Assembly: GCA_002901265.1 (NCBI GenBank)
Contig: PPHI01000096.1
Span: 1 to 64,000 of the forward strand
DNA: 64,000 nucleotides
Origin: Rhodopirellula baltica
GTDB lineage: Bacteria; Planctomycetota; Planctomycetia; Pirellulales; Pirellulaceae
Reading direction: 5' to 3'
Positions within the stretch are counted from its first letter, which is position 1; every line of letters starts with the position of its first letter. Both the position numbers and the translations under genes were made by a program. The notes beneath the pieces were generated by a model. That model did not search any database, was not told the origin of the DNA, and saw only the letters and a list, made by a program, of their open reading frames with translations. This document shows, in pieces, positions 46,176-56,687 of the stretch.

Positions 46176-47600
46176 ATGGTCAACAGCATGGTCGCGTCCC
46201 AAGAGATCGGTTTAAACGAATCCGCCGCGCTGGTGATGTACTTGGTGGCTGGTGTCTTGTTTATCTTCAGTCTGTCGGGGCTGTCGAATCAATCCACTGC
46301 GCGCCGCGGCAACCACTTGGGCATTGCCGGGATGTTGTTGGCACTGGTCGCGACGGTTTTCGGTTTGATGCAGGGCGGGTATGGGGTAACCGCAATTGCG
46401 ATTACGCCTGCCGTTTTGATCGGTGCCGTGTTGGCAAGAAGTGTGCCGATGAAAGGGATGCCTGAGCTTGTCGCACTACTGCACAGTTTCGTTGGACTAG
46501 CCGCTGTTCTGGTTGGGATCTCCAGCCATTTGGATCCGGCGATCAATGTCCCGCCGGGCGAGCAGACGATCCACGAGATAGAGATTTTCGTGGGCGTGTT
46601 TATTGGCGCGATTACTTTCACCGGGTCGATCGTCGCGTTTTTGAAATTGAAGGCCACGATCAGCGGCAACGCGTGGCTGATCCCCGGTCGTCACCTGGTC
46701 AATTTGGCCGCCCTGGCGATTTGTGTCTGTCTTGGGGTTTGGTTTTGCCAAGTGGAAACGTCTGCGGCGATGGTGCCGCTGTTGTTGATGACGGCGATCG
46801 CTTCGCTGATTGGCATCCACATGGTGATGGCGATTGGTGGTGCGGATATGCCGGTCGTGGTTTCGATGTTGAATTCCTACTCCGGATGGGCGGCATCGGC
46901 AGCCGGTTTCATGTTGAAGAACCATTTGCTGATTGTGACCGGGGCACTGGTTGGCAGCAGCGGTGCGATCTTGTCGTACATCATGTGTGCTGCGATGAAC
47001 CGAAGCTTCGTCAGCGTCATCATGGGTGGCTTTGGTACGGGAACCTCGTCCAGTCAGACGGAGATCGAAGGAACCGTTCGCGAAATCAGTTTGGACGAGA
47101 CGGTTTCGACGTTGGAAGACGCCCAAAGCGTGGTGATTGTGCCCGGTTATGGGATGGCCGTCGCACAAGCACAGCATTCGCTTGCCGAGGTTGTCAAAAC
47201 GCTTCGAGGCCAGAACAAAGAAGTTCGATTCGCGATTCACCCGGTTGCGGGGCGTTTGCCAGGGCACATGAACGTGTTGTTGGCAGAAGCCAATGTGCCG
47301 TACGACATTGTCTTGGAGATGGACGAGATCAACGAAGACATGTCCGACACCGATGCGATTTTGGTGATCGGTGCGAACGACATCGTGAATCCGGCGGCCC
47401 TTGATGATCCGAATAGTCCAATTGCCGGGATGCCGGTCATCGAAGTTTGGACGGCCAAGACTTGCATCGTGATGAAGCGGGGGATGGCGACCGGCTATGC
47501 CGGGGTGGTCAATCCGCTGTTTTACAAAGAGAACACCTGGATGTTGTTCGGCGATGCCAAAGAAAATGTCGACGCGCTGCTGCAAAAATTAAAACGCTGA
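46176..47600 (+). CDS. pntB: NAD(P) transhydrogenase subunit beta
   Basis: The protein has 474 residues. About nine membrane helices cover 15-265. Domain III, binding NADP(H), is at about 290-474 ([53 protein letters not shown]). Another ATG at 46188 is possible. It starts 63 bases after pntA and completes the membrane proton channel and hydride-transfer site of the enzyme. Confidence 0.95.
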   Translation: MVNSMVASQEIGLNESAALVMYLVAGVLFIFSLSGLSNQSTARRGNHLGIAGMLLALVATVFGLMQGGYGVTAIAITPAVLIGAVLARSVPMKGMPELVALLHSFVGLAAVLVGISSHLDPAINVPPGEQTIHEIEIFVGVFIGAITFTGSIVAFLKLKATISGNAWLIPGRHLVNLAALAICVCLGVWFCQVETSAAMVPLLLMTAIASLIGIHMVMAIGGADMPVVVSMLNSYSGWAASAAGFMLKNHLLIVTGALVGSSGAILSYIMCAAMNRSFVSVIMGGFGTGTSSSQTEIEGTVREISLDETVSTLEDAQSVVIVPGYGMAVAQAQHSLAEVVKTLRGQNKEVRFAIHPVAGRLPGHMNVLLAEANVPYDIVLEMDEINEDMSDTDAILVIGANDIVNPAALDDPNSPIAGMPVIEVWTAKTCIVMKRGMATGYAGVVNPLFYKENTWMLFGDAKENVDALLQKLKR

Positions 47601-47889
47601 TCACTTCCGAAAGAGTTTCTTCTCTTCGATCAACGCGTTTGAGAATCGACATCCAACGACAAGACGCTTCGCACCTCAACGAATGAGGGGGACCGGCGGT
47701 TCGACTCGGGTGGATTGGACGTTACAAGTGGCCCTTATCTGACCGGAAAGTTGATCAAGATTCGCAATTGGACTTGCGTTTGACGAGACAAGTTCGCGCC
47801 GAAGTCGGGCAAAAAAATAGCTCACAAGAATTTCACAGAATCGCGCAAGAACCCCTGGGCGCCGAAGGGACGATCGACGATATTCCTTG

Positions 47890-47963
<74 letters not shown>

Positions 47964-48002
47964 CTTCGTCGCTTTAGTAGCTGCAAAAGTGACAACAACT
48001 TA

Positions 48003-48037
48003 AAAAGGCCAGCGTGTTCTCACGCTGGCCTTTTTTC
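48003..48037 (+). terminator. Terminator after tRNA-fMet
   Basis: AAAAAGGCCAGCGTG pairs with CACGCTGGCCTTTTTT around a short loop (TTCT). It is a strong intrinsic terminator about 40 bases after the tRNA. Confidence 0.9.
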
Positions 48038-48228
48038 GTATGCGCACGCAGCGGCATACGGGGCCTGCTGAATTCCCGTGAGTGCTTTCGGGTAGTGGGA
48101 GTGCAGGAAAGCAAGTTGGCTGAGTGTGGGGGCGTTAAAATCAACGTGCCGTGTGACTTGGTTTTGCAAGTTTGCTTGTGGCGCCAGGCAAATTCCCCGG
48201 AACGCCCGATTCTTTCGAGAGCTTTTCT

Positions 48229-50235
48229 ATGAACGGTGTGCTCGTTCGCAACGCGTTGGTCGGCCTGTGTTGTTTTGCGTTCGCAACCATTGGCTTGTTT
48301 GGCAGTGGGCAGCAGCTTTGTGCGGAGGAAACTGCAAGAGCTTCGGTTGATCACAACACCAGTCCAACGACGCCCGTCAGTGATTTGCCGCTGCAACTGC
48401 CTCGCGGGAAAGACGGCGATGGCAGCGTCCTTGTCGCCGGTGAGCTCAAGCGTTGGCACAAGATCACGCTGACTCAATCGGGGCCGTTTGCCCACGAACA
48501 AGACAACGTCCCGAATCCGTTCACCGATCACTGTTTGTCCGTCACGTTTACCCATCGCGATGGTGCGACGTACACGGTTCCAGGCTACTTCGCCGCGGAC
48601 GGAGACGCTGCGAACAGTTCAGCCGAATCGGGAAACGTGTGGCGAGCCCATTTTGCACCGGATCGCGTTGGGGAGTGGGATTGGCAAATCTCATTTCGTA
48701 GCGGTCATCACTGTGCATTGGATGAGAATCACGCCTCCCAAAAACTTGCGCCGTACGACGGAGTCAGCGGGACGTTCACGGTGGGCGAGTCCGATAAATC
48801 AGGGCGTGATTTTCGCTCCGCCGGTCGCCTGGCCTATGTAGGTAAGCACTACCTTCGTCATCTCGGGTCCGGCCAGTACTTCATCAAAGCGGGGGCCGAC
48901 GCGCCGGAGACGTTGCTCGCTTACACGGATTTCGACAACACGGTTGCCGGCAATCCCCGAAAGGCACCTTTAAAGCAATGGGCACCACATGTTCGCGATT
49001 GGCAGACTGGTGACCCGACGTGGAAAGACGGCAAGGGCAAAGGATTGATTGGCGCGATCAACTATTTGTCTGGTAAGGGATGCAACGTGTTCTCGTTTTT
49101 GACCTACAACGCGGGCGGCGACGGTGACAACGTTTGGCCGTTCATCGATCGCGACGACAAGCTCCATTACGACTGCAGCAAACTTGACCAGTGGGGCATC
49201 GTCTTTGATCACGGCACAAATCGCGGGATGTACCTGCACTTCAAAATGCAGGAAACAGAAAACGATGACCATGTGCAAGGGCCACGCAAGGCCGCGTTCA
49301 TCGCTGAGTCACTCGACGGCGGCAATTTGGGGCCGCAGCGACGCTTGTACTGCCGTGAACTGATCGCCAGGTTCGCACACCAGATGGCGCTCAATTGGAA
49401 TCTCGGCGAAGAAAACACACAAACCACGGCTCAGCAAATCGCAATGATCGACTACATCGCCGGACTGGACGCATACGACCATCACATCGTTGTGCACACC
49501 TATCCGGAAGCACAGGATCAGGTGTATCAGCCATTGCTTGGTCAGCAATCGAAGCTGACCGGGGTTTCACTACAGAATTCCGAACTTGAAACGACGCATG
49601 CACAGACGGTGAAGTGGGTTGAGGCATCGGCTGCTTCGGGGCGGCCATGGATTGTTGCGTTTGACGAATCAGGGAGTGCCGCTCATGCCCAATGTCCGGA
49701 TCTTGGCTACAACGGATTTGATGGTCGCGACCGGCAGGGGACCACTGTCTACGACGAGCACACCGTTCGCAAGCAAACGTTGTGGGGGCATTTGATGGGT
49801 GGCGGTGCCGGGAACGAATACTATTTCGGCTACCAATTCGATCAGAATGACATCGTGTGCGAGGATTGGCGAAGCCGGGACCGCAGTTGGGATTATTGCC
49901 GTCACGCGCTTTCGTTCTTTCAAGGTCACGACATTCCGTTCTGGGAAATGACCAATGCGGATGCGTTGGTCGACAACTTGCGCCATGACAATTCGAGATA
50001 TTGCTTGGCAAAATCTGGCGAGCTCTATCTGGTGTATCTTCCAGAGGGCGGTGCGCATCAATTGGATCTAAGCGAAGCGCCCGGCAATTTTGCCGTGCAG
50101 TGGTACAACCCACGAAGCGGCGGAAAGTTAACGTCAGGCGAGACCGCTGAAGTCGTTGGCGGTTCTGTTGTTCGCATAGGATTGCCGCCGAATGACATCG
50201 ATCTGGATTGGCTGGCTGTCGTTCGGAAACGCTAA
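48229..50235 (+). CDS. Secreted DUF5060 glycoside-hydrolase-like protein
   Basis: From the ATG at 48229 the protein has 668 residues with a signal peptide ([20 protein letters not shown], cleaved near LCAEE). An N-terminal Ig-like DUF5060 domain lies at about 65-190 ([40 protein letters not shown]). A TIM-barrel-like centre follows ([31 protein letters not shown]). The C-terminal domain ([26 protein letters not shown]) is the putative collagen-binding type. Proteins of this build attack plant or algal polysaccharides, but the linkage is unknown. Confidence 0.85.
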   Translation: MNGVLVRNALVGLCCFAFATIGLFGSGQQLCAEETARASVDHNTSPTTPVSDLPLQLPRGKDGDGSVLVAGELKRWHKITLTQSGPFAHEQDNVPNPFTDHCLSVTFTHRDGATYTVPGYFAADGDAANSSAESGNVWRAHFAPDRVGEWDWQISFRSGHHCALDENHASQKLAPYDGVSGTFTVGESDKSGRDFRSAGRLAYVGKHYLRHLGSGQYFIKAGADAPETLLAYTDFDNTVAGNPRKAPLKQWAPHVRDWQTGDPTWKDGKGKGLIGAINYLSGKGCNVFSFLTYNAGGDGDNVWPFIDRDDKLHYDCSKLDQWGIVFDHGTNRGMYLHFKMQETENDDHVQGPRKAAFIAESLDGGNLGPQRRLYCRELIARFAHQMALNWNLGEENTQTTAQQIAMIDYIAGLDAYDHHIVVHTYPEAQDQVYQPLLGQQSKLTGVSLQNSELETTHAQTVKWVEASAASGRPWIVAFDESGSAAHAQCPDLGYNGFDGRDRQGTTVYDEHTVRKQTLWGHLMGGGAGNEYYFGYQFDQNDIVCEDWRSRDRSWDYCRHALSFFQGHDIPFWEMTNADALVDNLRHDNSRYCLAKSGELYLVYLPEGGAHQLDLSEAPGNFAVQWYNPRSGGKLTSGETAEVVGGSVVRIGLPPNDIDLDWLAVVRKR

Positions 50236-50442
50236 CAGCGAGTACTACCGCCGGATTGATGAGGACGTTGACTCGAGTTATTTCAACTCGCCGCTCGTCA
50301 CGGAACTAATTGGACCAATCGTTGCCTGGTCAACTGGTTTTGCGGTTGGTTCTGGAGGGCGCATCTTAGCGGTCGCTTGTCGAGCCAGAGCTGAAAAGAT
50401 GCCTGAAAACGCAGTCTCCGTCGTCTTCTCACGGTACCGTTG

Positions 50443-51375
50443 ATGAACTCGCGAAAAGTTGTTGCCTCGTATTTTGCCATTCAAGCGTTGGGAGTGATCG
50501 CTTGGTGGCTGGTACTGTTGATGGCACCTTGGAGTGTGTTCTGGTTTTGGCCGAGCCAGTGGCCGGCAATCAGTTTGTACGTCTTTTCGGTTGCCGATCT
50601 CTTGTTGATTGTCATCGGTTCGGCGGTCGCAGCGATAGGCGTTTGGCGGCGGAGCGGATGGGCGAGGCAAGCGGTTTGGATTGTCACCGCAGTTTGTTGG
50701 TACCCGACGCTCGTCTGTCTCACAGCGAGCGTGGCGACAGGAGAAGCGTGGAAAGCTGCAGCCATGATGGTATGCATGTCAGGATTGTCGTTGGCAATGG
50801 CAACCGCGATCGGCAATCGCGATACCGGTCCGGCAGCGTTTCGGGTCGCGACGATGTCACACCGACAGGCTTTGATCGCAACCTGTTTTCAGATCCTGAT
50901 TTTTTGGGGAACGTTCCTTTGGGTCTTGCCGATGGCAATTGTCGAATTGCAGGCAGAACTCGAATGGCCTCGATTTAGTCATTCGTATCAGACGAGTCTT
51001 TCGGCGGTCCTCTTCGTTCTGGCTTCTTGCCTTGGAATTTGGTGCGGTTGGTCGATGGTATCACGCGGAGGTGGAACACCGTTGCCTACGGCGTCGGCAC
51101 CGGAGCTGGTGGTCAGCGGGCCCTATCGCTACGTGCGGAACCCGATGGCGGTCGCGGGAATCTTGCAGGGATGTGCGATGGGATGGTTACTAGGCAGTTT
51201 GCCGGTGATTGCGTACAGCTTGATTGGTGTATTTGTCTGGCATGTGTTTGTCCGTCCTGCCGAAGAAGACGATCTCGCTGAGCGATTTGGTGATCAATAC
51301 ACGCGGTATCGCGATCAGGTCGGTGTATGGGTGCCAAGACGATTGCCTTCTGGGAGCACGTCCCCCAAGCTGTGA
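50443..51375 (+). CDS. Integral membrane protein with isoprenylcysteine/phospholipid methyltransferase-like C-terminus
   Basis: The protein has 310 residues from ATG 50443; TTG at 50440 is an alternative start. About seven membrane helices are present. The final third has the ICMT/PEMT block SGPYRYVRNPMAVAGILQGC, followed by RPAEEDDLAERFGDQYTRYR. There GxYxxxRNPM and the E-E-x-x-L-x-x-x-F-G...Y motif form the SAM and lipid site. The N-terminal four helices are an extra membrane domain. It is likely to methylate a lipid or a small hydrophobic compound. Confidence 0.85.
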   Translation: MNSRKVVASYFAIQALGVIAWWLVLLMAPWSVFWFWPSQWPAISLYVFSVADLLLIVIGSAVAAIGVWRRSGWARQAVWIVTAVCWYPTLVCLTASVATGEAWKAAAMMVCMSGLSLAMATAIGNRDTGPAAFRVATMSHRQALIATCFQILIFWGTFLWVLPMAIVELQAELEWPRFSHSYQTSLSAVLFVLASCLGIWCGWSMVSRGGGTPLPTASAPELVVSGPYRYVRNPMAVAGILQGCAMGWLLGSLPVIAYSLIGVFVWHVFVRPAEEDDLAERFGDQYTRYRDQVGVWVPRRLPSGSTSPKL

Positions 51376-51503
51376 GCGTCTCAACGGTTGCCAACCCTCA
51401 ACGATTTGTGAATTCGATCAATTGCTTTTTGTGGTCAACGTTCGATAATGCAATTGTGGGACACAACGATTTATCTCAGGCCACTCTATCGAGTGGGCGT
51501 TCA

Positions 51504-51905
51504 ATGCGGCCTTCTTCCCTTCACCGAGTCGTCTTTCAGCTGATCCTTCTGGGACTCGGTGTTTTCGTCGCCGGATTGAACGTTGTCGCTGCTTCTTGCG
51601 ATATTCAAGCGCCAGCCGTAGGCACAAAGGCAGGGAACTTTGAGCACTCGCCGGAGAATTTTGCGGCGGTTAAGAATGGCGTTTGGCAGCCAGTAGGTGC
51701 CGAGAGCGAAACTCATGCGTTGCGTACGTCTGAGCCCGTCAACTCATCGGCGGACAATGAAACGGAATCTGAGCGTCTGCATGAAGGAAGCGTCGTCGCG
51801 ATTGAAAGGCGACTGCCGTTCGGGCGTTTCGCGATTGTCAAAACGTCGGCAGTCTGCTTTGGGCTGCCAACGCTCTGCGAAATGGGAATTCGATTGCAAA
51901 TCTAG
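51504..51905 (+). CDS. Hypothetical exported protein
   Basis: The protein has 133 residues. The ATG at 51504 opens a signal-peptide-like region (VVFQLILLGLGVFVAGLNVV, cleavage near VAAS). The mature part is short and polar with no recognised domain. The run KTSAVCFGLPTLCEMGIRL at the end is hydrophobic. No family identified. Confidence 0.5.
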   Translation: MRPSSLHRVVFQLILLGLGVFVAGLNVVAASCDIQAPAVGTKAGNFEHSPENFAAVKNGVWQPVGAESETHALRTSEPVNSSADNETESERLHEGSVVAIERRLPFGRFAIVKTSAVCFGLPTLCEMGIRLQI

Positions 51906-51980
51906 GGACGGCAACGACCACGTTGCGCTTTCCTCATTTGATTTCAATCGATCTTCACCTTACTTGAAGGATGATTTCCC

Positions 51981-52541
51981 ATGTTTTTTATCAACCGTGT
52001 TCCCAAGCAACCGTCCAGTCAGTTGCCTTCGCGAGTGATCCAAGCGATCGCGGCGGGGGATTATGCCACCGCATGTGATGCTTTGCAGGCGATGTCATGT
52101 ACGCCCAAGCAGCGAGACGTCTTAGGCGTTTGCTTTATCCGAGCTGGACGATTTCAATCCGCTGTCGAACTCTACAAGTCAATGTGTTTGCTTCATAACA
52201 CAACGATGCTGCGTCCCGGAATCGAAGACTCCGTCAAGATCAACTATGCGACGGCGGTGCTGCTGGCTGGCAGACCAAGCGGTGCGTTGGAAATTCTCGC
52301 TGACGTGGTTAATCATTCCAACGACGAAGAACTTGTGCTGCGTACGGCGATCAAGGAATGGGAACGAAGTCTCTCGTTTTGGCAGCGTTTGGATTGGCGT
52401 CTCAATCGGATTCAGCCTCCGAACACCTGTGTCACGATCAACGGGACATTGGGAATGCTTCCCAGTGGGCTGTTGGAGTCGGCTTCGTCTTCGCGGCCAG
52501 AATCGGATGCGGAACAAACTCCGCCACCCATCGCTGCCTGA
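51981..52541 (+). CDS. TPR-like hypothetical protein
   Basis: The protein has 186 residues. Repeating helical pairs with TPR spacing are visible (VIQAIAAGDYATACDALQAM; VLGVCFIRAGRFQSAVELYK; NYATAVLLAGRPSGALEILA). There is no signal peptide, so it is probably a cytoplasmic adaptor. Nothing indicates its partner. It precedes kptA by 32 bases on the same strand. Confidence 0.7.
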   Translation: MFFINRVPKQPSSQLPSRVIQAIAAGDYATACDALQAMSCTPKQRDVLGVCFIRAGRFQSAVELYKSMCLLHNTTMLRPGIEDSVKINYATAVLLAGRPSGALEILADVVNHSNDEELVLRTAIKEWERSLSFWQRLDWRLNRIQPPNTCVTINGTLGMLPSGLLESASSSRPESDAEQTPPPIAA

Positions 52542-52573
52542 CAGCCTGCCAAGCGAGTCAACTCGATAGACTC

Positions 52574-53146
52574 ATGAGTATGAATCACAAAAACAACTTG
52601 GTAGCGGTGAGTAAATTTTTGAGCCTGGTTCTTCGGCACCGGCCAGACGTGATTGGTGTCGAGTTGGACTCGGAGGGGTGGGTTGAAATTGAGGCATTGA
52701 TTTCACAAGCCAACACGCACGGAAAGTCGTTGACGTTGGAGCAAGTCCACGAGGCGATTGTGAACAACGACAAAAAGCGGTTTGCGTTGAGTGACGATGG
52801 GCTTCGTATTCGCGCGAATCAAGGGCATTCGGTGGCGGGAGTCGATCTCTTGTTTGATGCGGCGGAGCCTCCCAAGGTTCTCTATCACGGCACTGTTTCG
52901 GCATTTCTGGAACGTATTCGTCGACAAGGATTACAGAAACGGTCTCGGCACCACGTTCATCTATCAAGTGATAGAGTTACTGCAGAGAAAGTCGGCTCGC
53001 GACGCGGCAAACCGGTGGTATTGACGGTTGATGCAGCAACGATGTTTGCCGACGGGCACGTGTTCTTTCTCTCTGCCAATGGCGTTTGGTTGGTTGACGC
53101 GGTGCCGGAACCCTATCTGGCGTTTCCTGTAGGAGCATGCGAGTGA
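52574..53146 (+). CDS. kptA: Tpt1/KptA-family RNA 2'-phosphotransferase
   Basis: The protein has 190 residues, the usual bacterial length. Conserved residues: the R-H pair in KFLSLVLRHRPDVIG, the Arg in RIRANQGHS, LYHGT, and the Arg in GLQKRSRHHVHLS. The enzyme moves an internal RNA 2'-phosphate to NAD+, giving ADP-ribose 1'',2''-cyclic phosphate. Bacteria generally lack the fungal tRNA-splicing substrate, so the real role is open. The gene overlaps the next one by 10 bases. Confidence 0.93.
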   Translation: MSMNHKNNLVAVSKFLSLVLRHRPDVIGVELDSEGWVEIEALISQANTHGKSLTLEQVHEAIVNNDKKRFALSDDGLRIRANQGHSVAGVDLLFDAAEPPKVLYHGTVSAFLERIRRQGLQKRSRHHVHLSSDRVTAEKVGSRRGKPVVLTVDAATMFADGHVFFLSANGVWLVDAVPEPYLAFPVGACE

Positions 53147-54261
53147 TCGATCGAATTGCGGTTTCTGGTTATCGGTCGATTCGATCTATCATTTTGCAGC
53201 TCGGACAGTTGACGGTGATCACCGGTGCGAACGGGACCGGGAAATCAAATCTTTATCGCGCGTTGAAGTTGATCGCCGATGCTGCGGCGGGACGGCTTGG
53301 CGAATCGATCGCAAGAGAAGGCGGTTTCGAGTCGATTCTTTGGGCGGGGGTGAAGAAGAACAAGAAAGATCCTGTCGCTGTACGATTGGGGTTTACGGCT
53401 GATCCTTATAGCTACTGTTTCGATCTTGGTCTGCCGGTTCCAATGCATTCGGCCTTCGACGGCGACCCTGAAATGAAACGCGAGTGTTTGTGGCGGGGTG
53501 TTGGGATGGACCCCAAGGCACTTTGCGTTGATCGCAAAGTGAGGACGCTTCGGTGTCGCGGTGGTTCAGGAAAATGGGAGGATGTCGATTTGCCGTTGTC
53601 GCGGCATGGAAGCATGCTTTCGGAATACTCGGATCCCTTCAACGCACCCGAGTTGGTTGTGATGCGGGAACTGATTTGTTCGTGGCGATTCTATGATACG
53701 TTCCGCGTTGATGCAGACTCACCAGCACGCCGGACGTCCATTGCCACATTCACTCCGGTGATGGCGAGTGATGGGCGCGACTTGGTTGCGGCGTTACAAA
53801 CGATCTTCGAGATTGGTGATGCGGATGGGCTATTGGATGCAATTGATGACGCTTTTCCTGGCTCGATTCTGAAGATCGATTGTCTCGATTCTGGGTTGCA
53901 GGCGAGTCTGCAGCAGCCGGGGATCAAGCGTGATTTGACTGCGTCGGAATTATCGGATGGGACGTTGAGGTACCTGTTGCTTGTTGCGGCACTTTTGACA
54001 CCACGGCCTCCAGCACTGTTCGTCCTCAATGAGCCGGAAAACAGCTTGCACCCTGAGTTGATGCCGTCGTTGGCAAAGTTGATCAAGAAGGCTGCTGAGA
54101 ATAGCCAAATTGTGGTTGTCAGCCATAGTGCCAGACTGGTCGAACTATTGGAGGAAGACGACGTTTGCGTTCCTATTCAATTGGAGAAAGTCGGCGGCGA
54201 AACAGTCATTGCTGGTGGCGATCTGTTGAGCCAATACGGATGGAAGTGGCCAAGCCGATGA
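53137..54261 (+). CDS. AAA-type ATPase of the RecF/OLD-like AAA_21 group, overlapping kptA
   Basis: The protein has 374 residues. Walker A is ITGANGTGKSN (residues about 29-39). Near the C-terminus are the signature-like ASELSDGTLRYLLLVAALL, the Walker B LFVLNEPENSLHPELMP and the switch VVVSHSARLVELLEE. The layout is that of RecF/SMC-like ATPases with a short insertion instead of a coiled coil. No TOPRIM nuclease domain follows, unlike OLD proteins. The 10-base overlap with kptA implies coupled translation and perhaps a joint role in RNA repair. Confidence 0.88.
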   Translation: MRVIDRIAVSGYRSIRSIILQLGQLTVITGANGTGKSNLYRALKLIADAAAGRLGESIAREGGFESILWAGVKKNKKDPVAVRLGFTADPYSYCFDLGLPVPMHSAFDGDPEMKRECLWRGVGMDPKALCVDRKVRTLRCRGGSGKWEDVDLPLSRHGSMLSEYSDPFNAPELVVMRELICSWRFYDTFRVDADSPARRTSIATFTPVMASDGRDLVAALQTIFEIGDADGLLDAIDDAFPGSILKIDCLDSGLQASLQQPGIKRDLTASELSDGTLRYLLLVAALLTPRPPALFVLNEPENSLHPELMPSLAKLIKKAAENSQIVVVSHSARLVELLEEDDVCVPIQLEKVGGETVIAGGDLLSQYGWKWPSR

Positions 54262-54387
54262 GCAGAAAAAAAGAAGCGGCATTGCGATCCCGGAAAGTTA
54301 TCTTCGATTCCCGCTAGAATGGGGGAACTTCTTTCGTCCGCCGCTGTCGAATTAGAACGCCAAACTACCGTTTCGAAGGATGTTGCT

Positions 54388-54951
54388 GTGAAGAAACTTG
54401 TCTGTGTGATCGCGTGTGCCATGGTCGGAATTGCGTCGACATTTGCACAGGAGCCGAACGCTGGTCCGGGTTCAACTCGTTTTGACGACTCCGCCATGTT
54501 TGCCGGTCCGACGCAGGACGTGACTTATCAAGTCATTTGGTTGATCGAATCCGACGACGCCAATCGCGAGGCTTACTCAGGGCCAGCGAGCGGCGGATTG
54601 ACGGAGGCGGGTTATGGGCGACTGGTGCGGGCCGGGAGTGCGACGGCAGCGGTGACAATTGGCCAGCCATCGACGGTGACCGGAAAATCTCGATATGGCC
54701 AGATGAGTGTTCTAACGTCGCTTTTGAATACGACCGAGCAGGACAAGCTACAGATCAAAGTGCAATTGCGCATACAGAATCAAACACCGCTTTCGATCGA
54801 AAGCACCATGCGTGTTCCTATGGACCGTTGGTTTTTGATCGGTTCCGCGGATTCGCGAGTCGGCTTACCCAAGCACGACGCGGACGGAAAGCGTGGCTTG
54901 GCAATCATGAAAATCACCGATGGCGTGCTGCTACTTGATTCAGAGAAGTAG
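54388..54951 (+). CDS. Hypothetical exported protein
   Basis: The protein has 187 residues. The start is GTG at 54388 with AAGGA 7 bases upstream (54376-54380). This gives a signal peptide (KKLVCVIACAMVGIASTFAQ). The mature part has beta-strand character (DVTYQVIWLIESDD; KLQIKVQLRIQNQTPLSIES). The sequence RVPMDRWFLIGSADSR suggests a secretin/type II- or IV-pilus-like short domain, but I cannot confirm this. No family assigned. Confidence 0.65.
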   Translation: MKKLVCVIACAMVGIASTFAQEPNAGPGSTRFDDSAMFAGPTQDVTYQVIWLIESDDANREAYSGPASGGLTEAGYGRLVRAGSATAAVTIGQPSTVTGKSRYGQMSVLTSLLNTTEQDKLQIKVQLRIQNQTPLSIESTMRVPMDRWFLIGSADSRVGLPKHDADGKRGLAIMKITDGVLLLDSEK

Positions 54952-54977
54952 ATCCACTAGCGATTGAAGTCTAGTGC

Positions 54978-55454
54978 TCACCCTCGTCGCATTTGAAAGT
55001 TGGTGAGCCGGACGCCGCGACAATTGACCGATTGCTCGGTGACGACAGCGAAGCCCATTTTTTCGAAGAAGGATTTGGCGGTGATGCTGGCGTCAGTGCT
55101 AATGCTTTCGATGCCTTCCGTTTCGGCGTCATGAATGAGCTGTTCGACCAGGCGTCGCGCGATCCCTTGACCTTGGTGGTCTGCCGACACGAACAGTCGA
55201 TCGAGATGTCCTGCTTTGGTCATGTCGGTGAAGCCAACCACCGAGTTATTTTCGATCGCTACATAGGCGAATCGGCTATTAAACCGTTCTCGCCATGCGT
55301 CTTGATCGATTTCTGCGGGGGCCCAAGCATCGACTTGCTCCTTCGTGTAGTCGCGAATGTTGACACGATGGACACACTTGCGAAACAGCATCAAACAATC
55401 GGCCGCGTCGCTTGGTTCGAACGCTCGAATGCAGAATCGTGACTCGTTGCACAT
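54978..55454 (-). CDS. GNAT-family N-acetyltransferase
   Basis: From the ATG at 55454 the protein has 158 residues. The acetyl-CoA pocket is LFVSADHQGQGIARRLVEQL (Q/R-x-x-G-x-G/A). Upstream strands (FAYVAIENNSVVGFTDM) and the C-terminal SFFEKMGFAVV block are typical of GNAT proteins acting on small molecules or protein N-termini. Substrate unknown. It is convergent with the preceding exported-protein gene. Confidence 0.9.
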   Translation of the reverse strand: MCNESRFCIRAFEPSDAADCLMLFRKCVHRVNIRDYTKEQVDAWAPAEIDQDAWRERFNSRFAYVAIENNSVVGFTDMTKAGHLDRLFVSADHQGQGIARRLVEQLIHDAETEGIESISTDASITAKSFFEKMGFAVVTEQSVNCRGVRLTNFQMRRG

Positions 55455-55739
55455 GTTCTTTTTTGCGAAGGGAACAGGGAACTTTCTCGACGGATGCGAA
55501 CCTGGAACAGCAACTTTGCGACTAATACTACGAGCCAGCAAATTTGGTGGCTGTACCGATTCTAGAAATGATCGGCCCGATTTCCAGCAGCTTCGGTGAG
55601 TTCAGCGATGCGTCAGTCGATTTTTCAATACTTCATTGCGCCGCGCGTTTCCAAGTAGCGTGGACGCCTTTTATCGAGACCGCCATGACGTTGGTCAATG
55701 GTGAGGAAACAATTCAATGACACACAGCATAGAACATCG

Positions 55740-56105
55740 ATGGACACGACCACCGAAAACCACTTTTCGACGCAGGTTGTGACGCGAGTCGCAGGAGAAG
55801 ACATTCGTCCCGGTGACTTCGTCACGGTTCTGAATGAGATGATCGAGCTTCCTTCGTTTTTGTGGGGTTGTTCAGCAGGCATTGTTTCAGCTGAAGAACC
55901 AATTCGTTCTGTTTACAAACCTCAAGACGCTGGCAACCCAAGCAAAGTCGTCGCAGTTTGCTTGCCGTTCGTTTACGTCAAACGGGCGTTTGGTGGAATC
56001 AGGGTCTTCGATACCCGGCGACACCAATTGGTTCGGCTTGATCGACAAACCGGACGAATGGTTTGGAAACGACTGAGGGTAAAGCGAAAGAAAAAACGCA
56101 AGTAA
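55740..56105 (+). CDS. Hypothetical small protein with a basic tail
   Basis: The protein has 121 residues. The conserved-looking centre RPGDFVTVLNEMIELPSFLW (about 24-43) and a later hydrophobic stretch (VVAVCLPFVYVKRAFGGIRV) precede a strongly basic tail (RLRVKRKKKRK). No family recognised. It ends in a good terminator at 56120-56155. Confidence 0.6.
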   Translation: MDTTTENHFSTQVVTRVAGEDIRPGDFVTVLNEMIELPSFLWGCSAGIVSAEEPIRSVYKPQDAGNPSKVVAVCLPFVYVKRAFGGIRVFDTRRHQLVRLDRQTGRMVWKRLRVKRKKKRK

Positions 56106-56119
56106 GCGAAATTCACAAG

Positions 56120-56155
56120 ACGCCCGTTGCAACGATCGGTTTGCAGCGGGCGTTT
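56120..56155 (+). terminator. Terminator after the small basic-tail protein gene
   Basis: ACGCCCG pairs with CGGGCGT, with an inner TTGCAA/TTTGCAG stem, followed by TTTTCG. It lies 15 bases after the stop codon. Confidence 0.75.
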
Positions 56156-56246
56156 TTCGCGTAACGGTTCGACTTCGAATCCGCTTGGTTAGGAGCGTCT
56201 GGATCTCGTACGCTGACCTGATCTCTTTTGAAGTGAGTACCGTACC

Positions 56247-56660
56247 ATGTGGCAGTTGAAAATGTTGCAGATCAAAACGCCTGGTTTTCTGGCAAGAACC
56301 TTCGCCCCGCTGTGCTTGATCGCGGCATCGTTCTTGGTGGCACCGCAAGCTCAAGCACAAACTTCGATTCCGCTTTACACGACCAGCTATAGCGTTCAGG
56401 TGGAGTGGTATTTTTGGCGAAGTGGAGGGACGTATTGGGCCACGGAGTTTGAGTCTGACAACTATGTAGAGGCCGAATTGATTTACGAATTGTTCGATGC
56501 GGCGTTGGAGTCTGGAACGCTTGTCGAGATCTTGGGGGGGAACATCAGTTCCTGGATTCCAATCGATGTTCGCCTGAGAACGATCCGTCACTGGAACATC
56601 GACCTGTTGGAGCCGGTCACGGTGAACACAACGCCTGGTTACAATTGGACAAGGCAGTGA
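56247..56660 (+). CDS. Hypothetical exported protein
   Basis: The protein has 137 residues. The signal peptide (ARTFAPLCLIAASFLVAPQA, cleaved near AQAQ) precedes a short mature domain rich in aromatic residues (VEWYFWRSGGTYWATEFESD). The family is unknown. The gene lies immediately upstream of the disrupted ADP-ribosylglycohydrolase. Confidence 0.6.
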   Translation: MWQLKMLQIKTPGFLARTFAPLCLIAASFLVAPQAQAQTSIPLYTTSYSVQVEWYFWRSGGTYWATEFESDNYVEAELIYELFDAALESGTLVEILGGNISSWIPIDVRLRTIRHWNIDLLEPVTVNTTPGYNWTRQ

Positions 56661-56687
56661 GTTCTTTGATCGGTAGGGTGATTCAGG

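Noticed and set aside
46497-47585. 362-codon minus-strand frame opposite pntB
   Set aside because: It is rich in His, Arg and Gln with no domain, and lies entirely within well-supported pntB.
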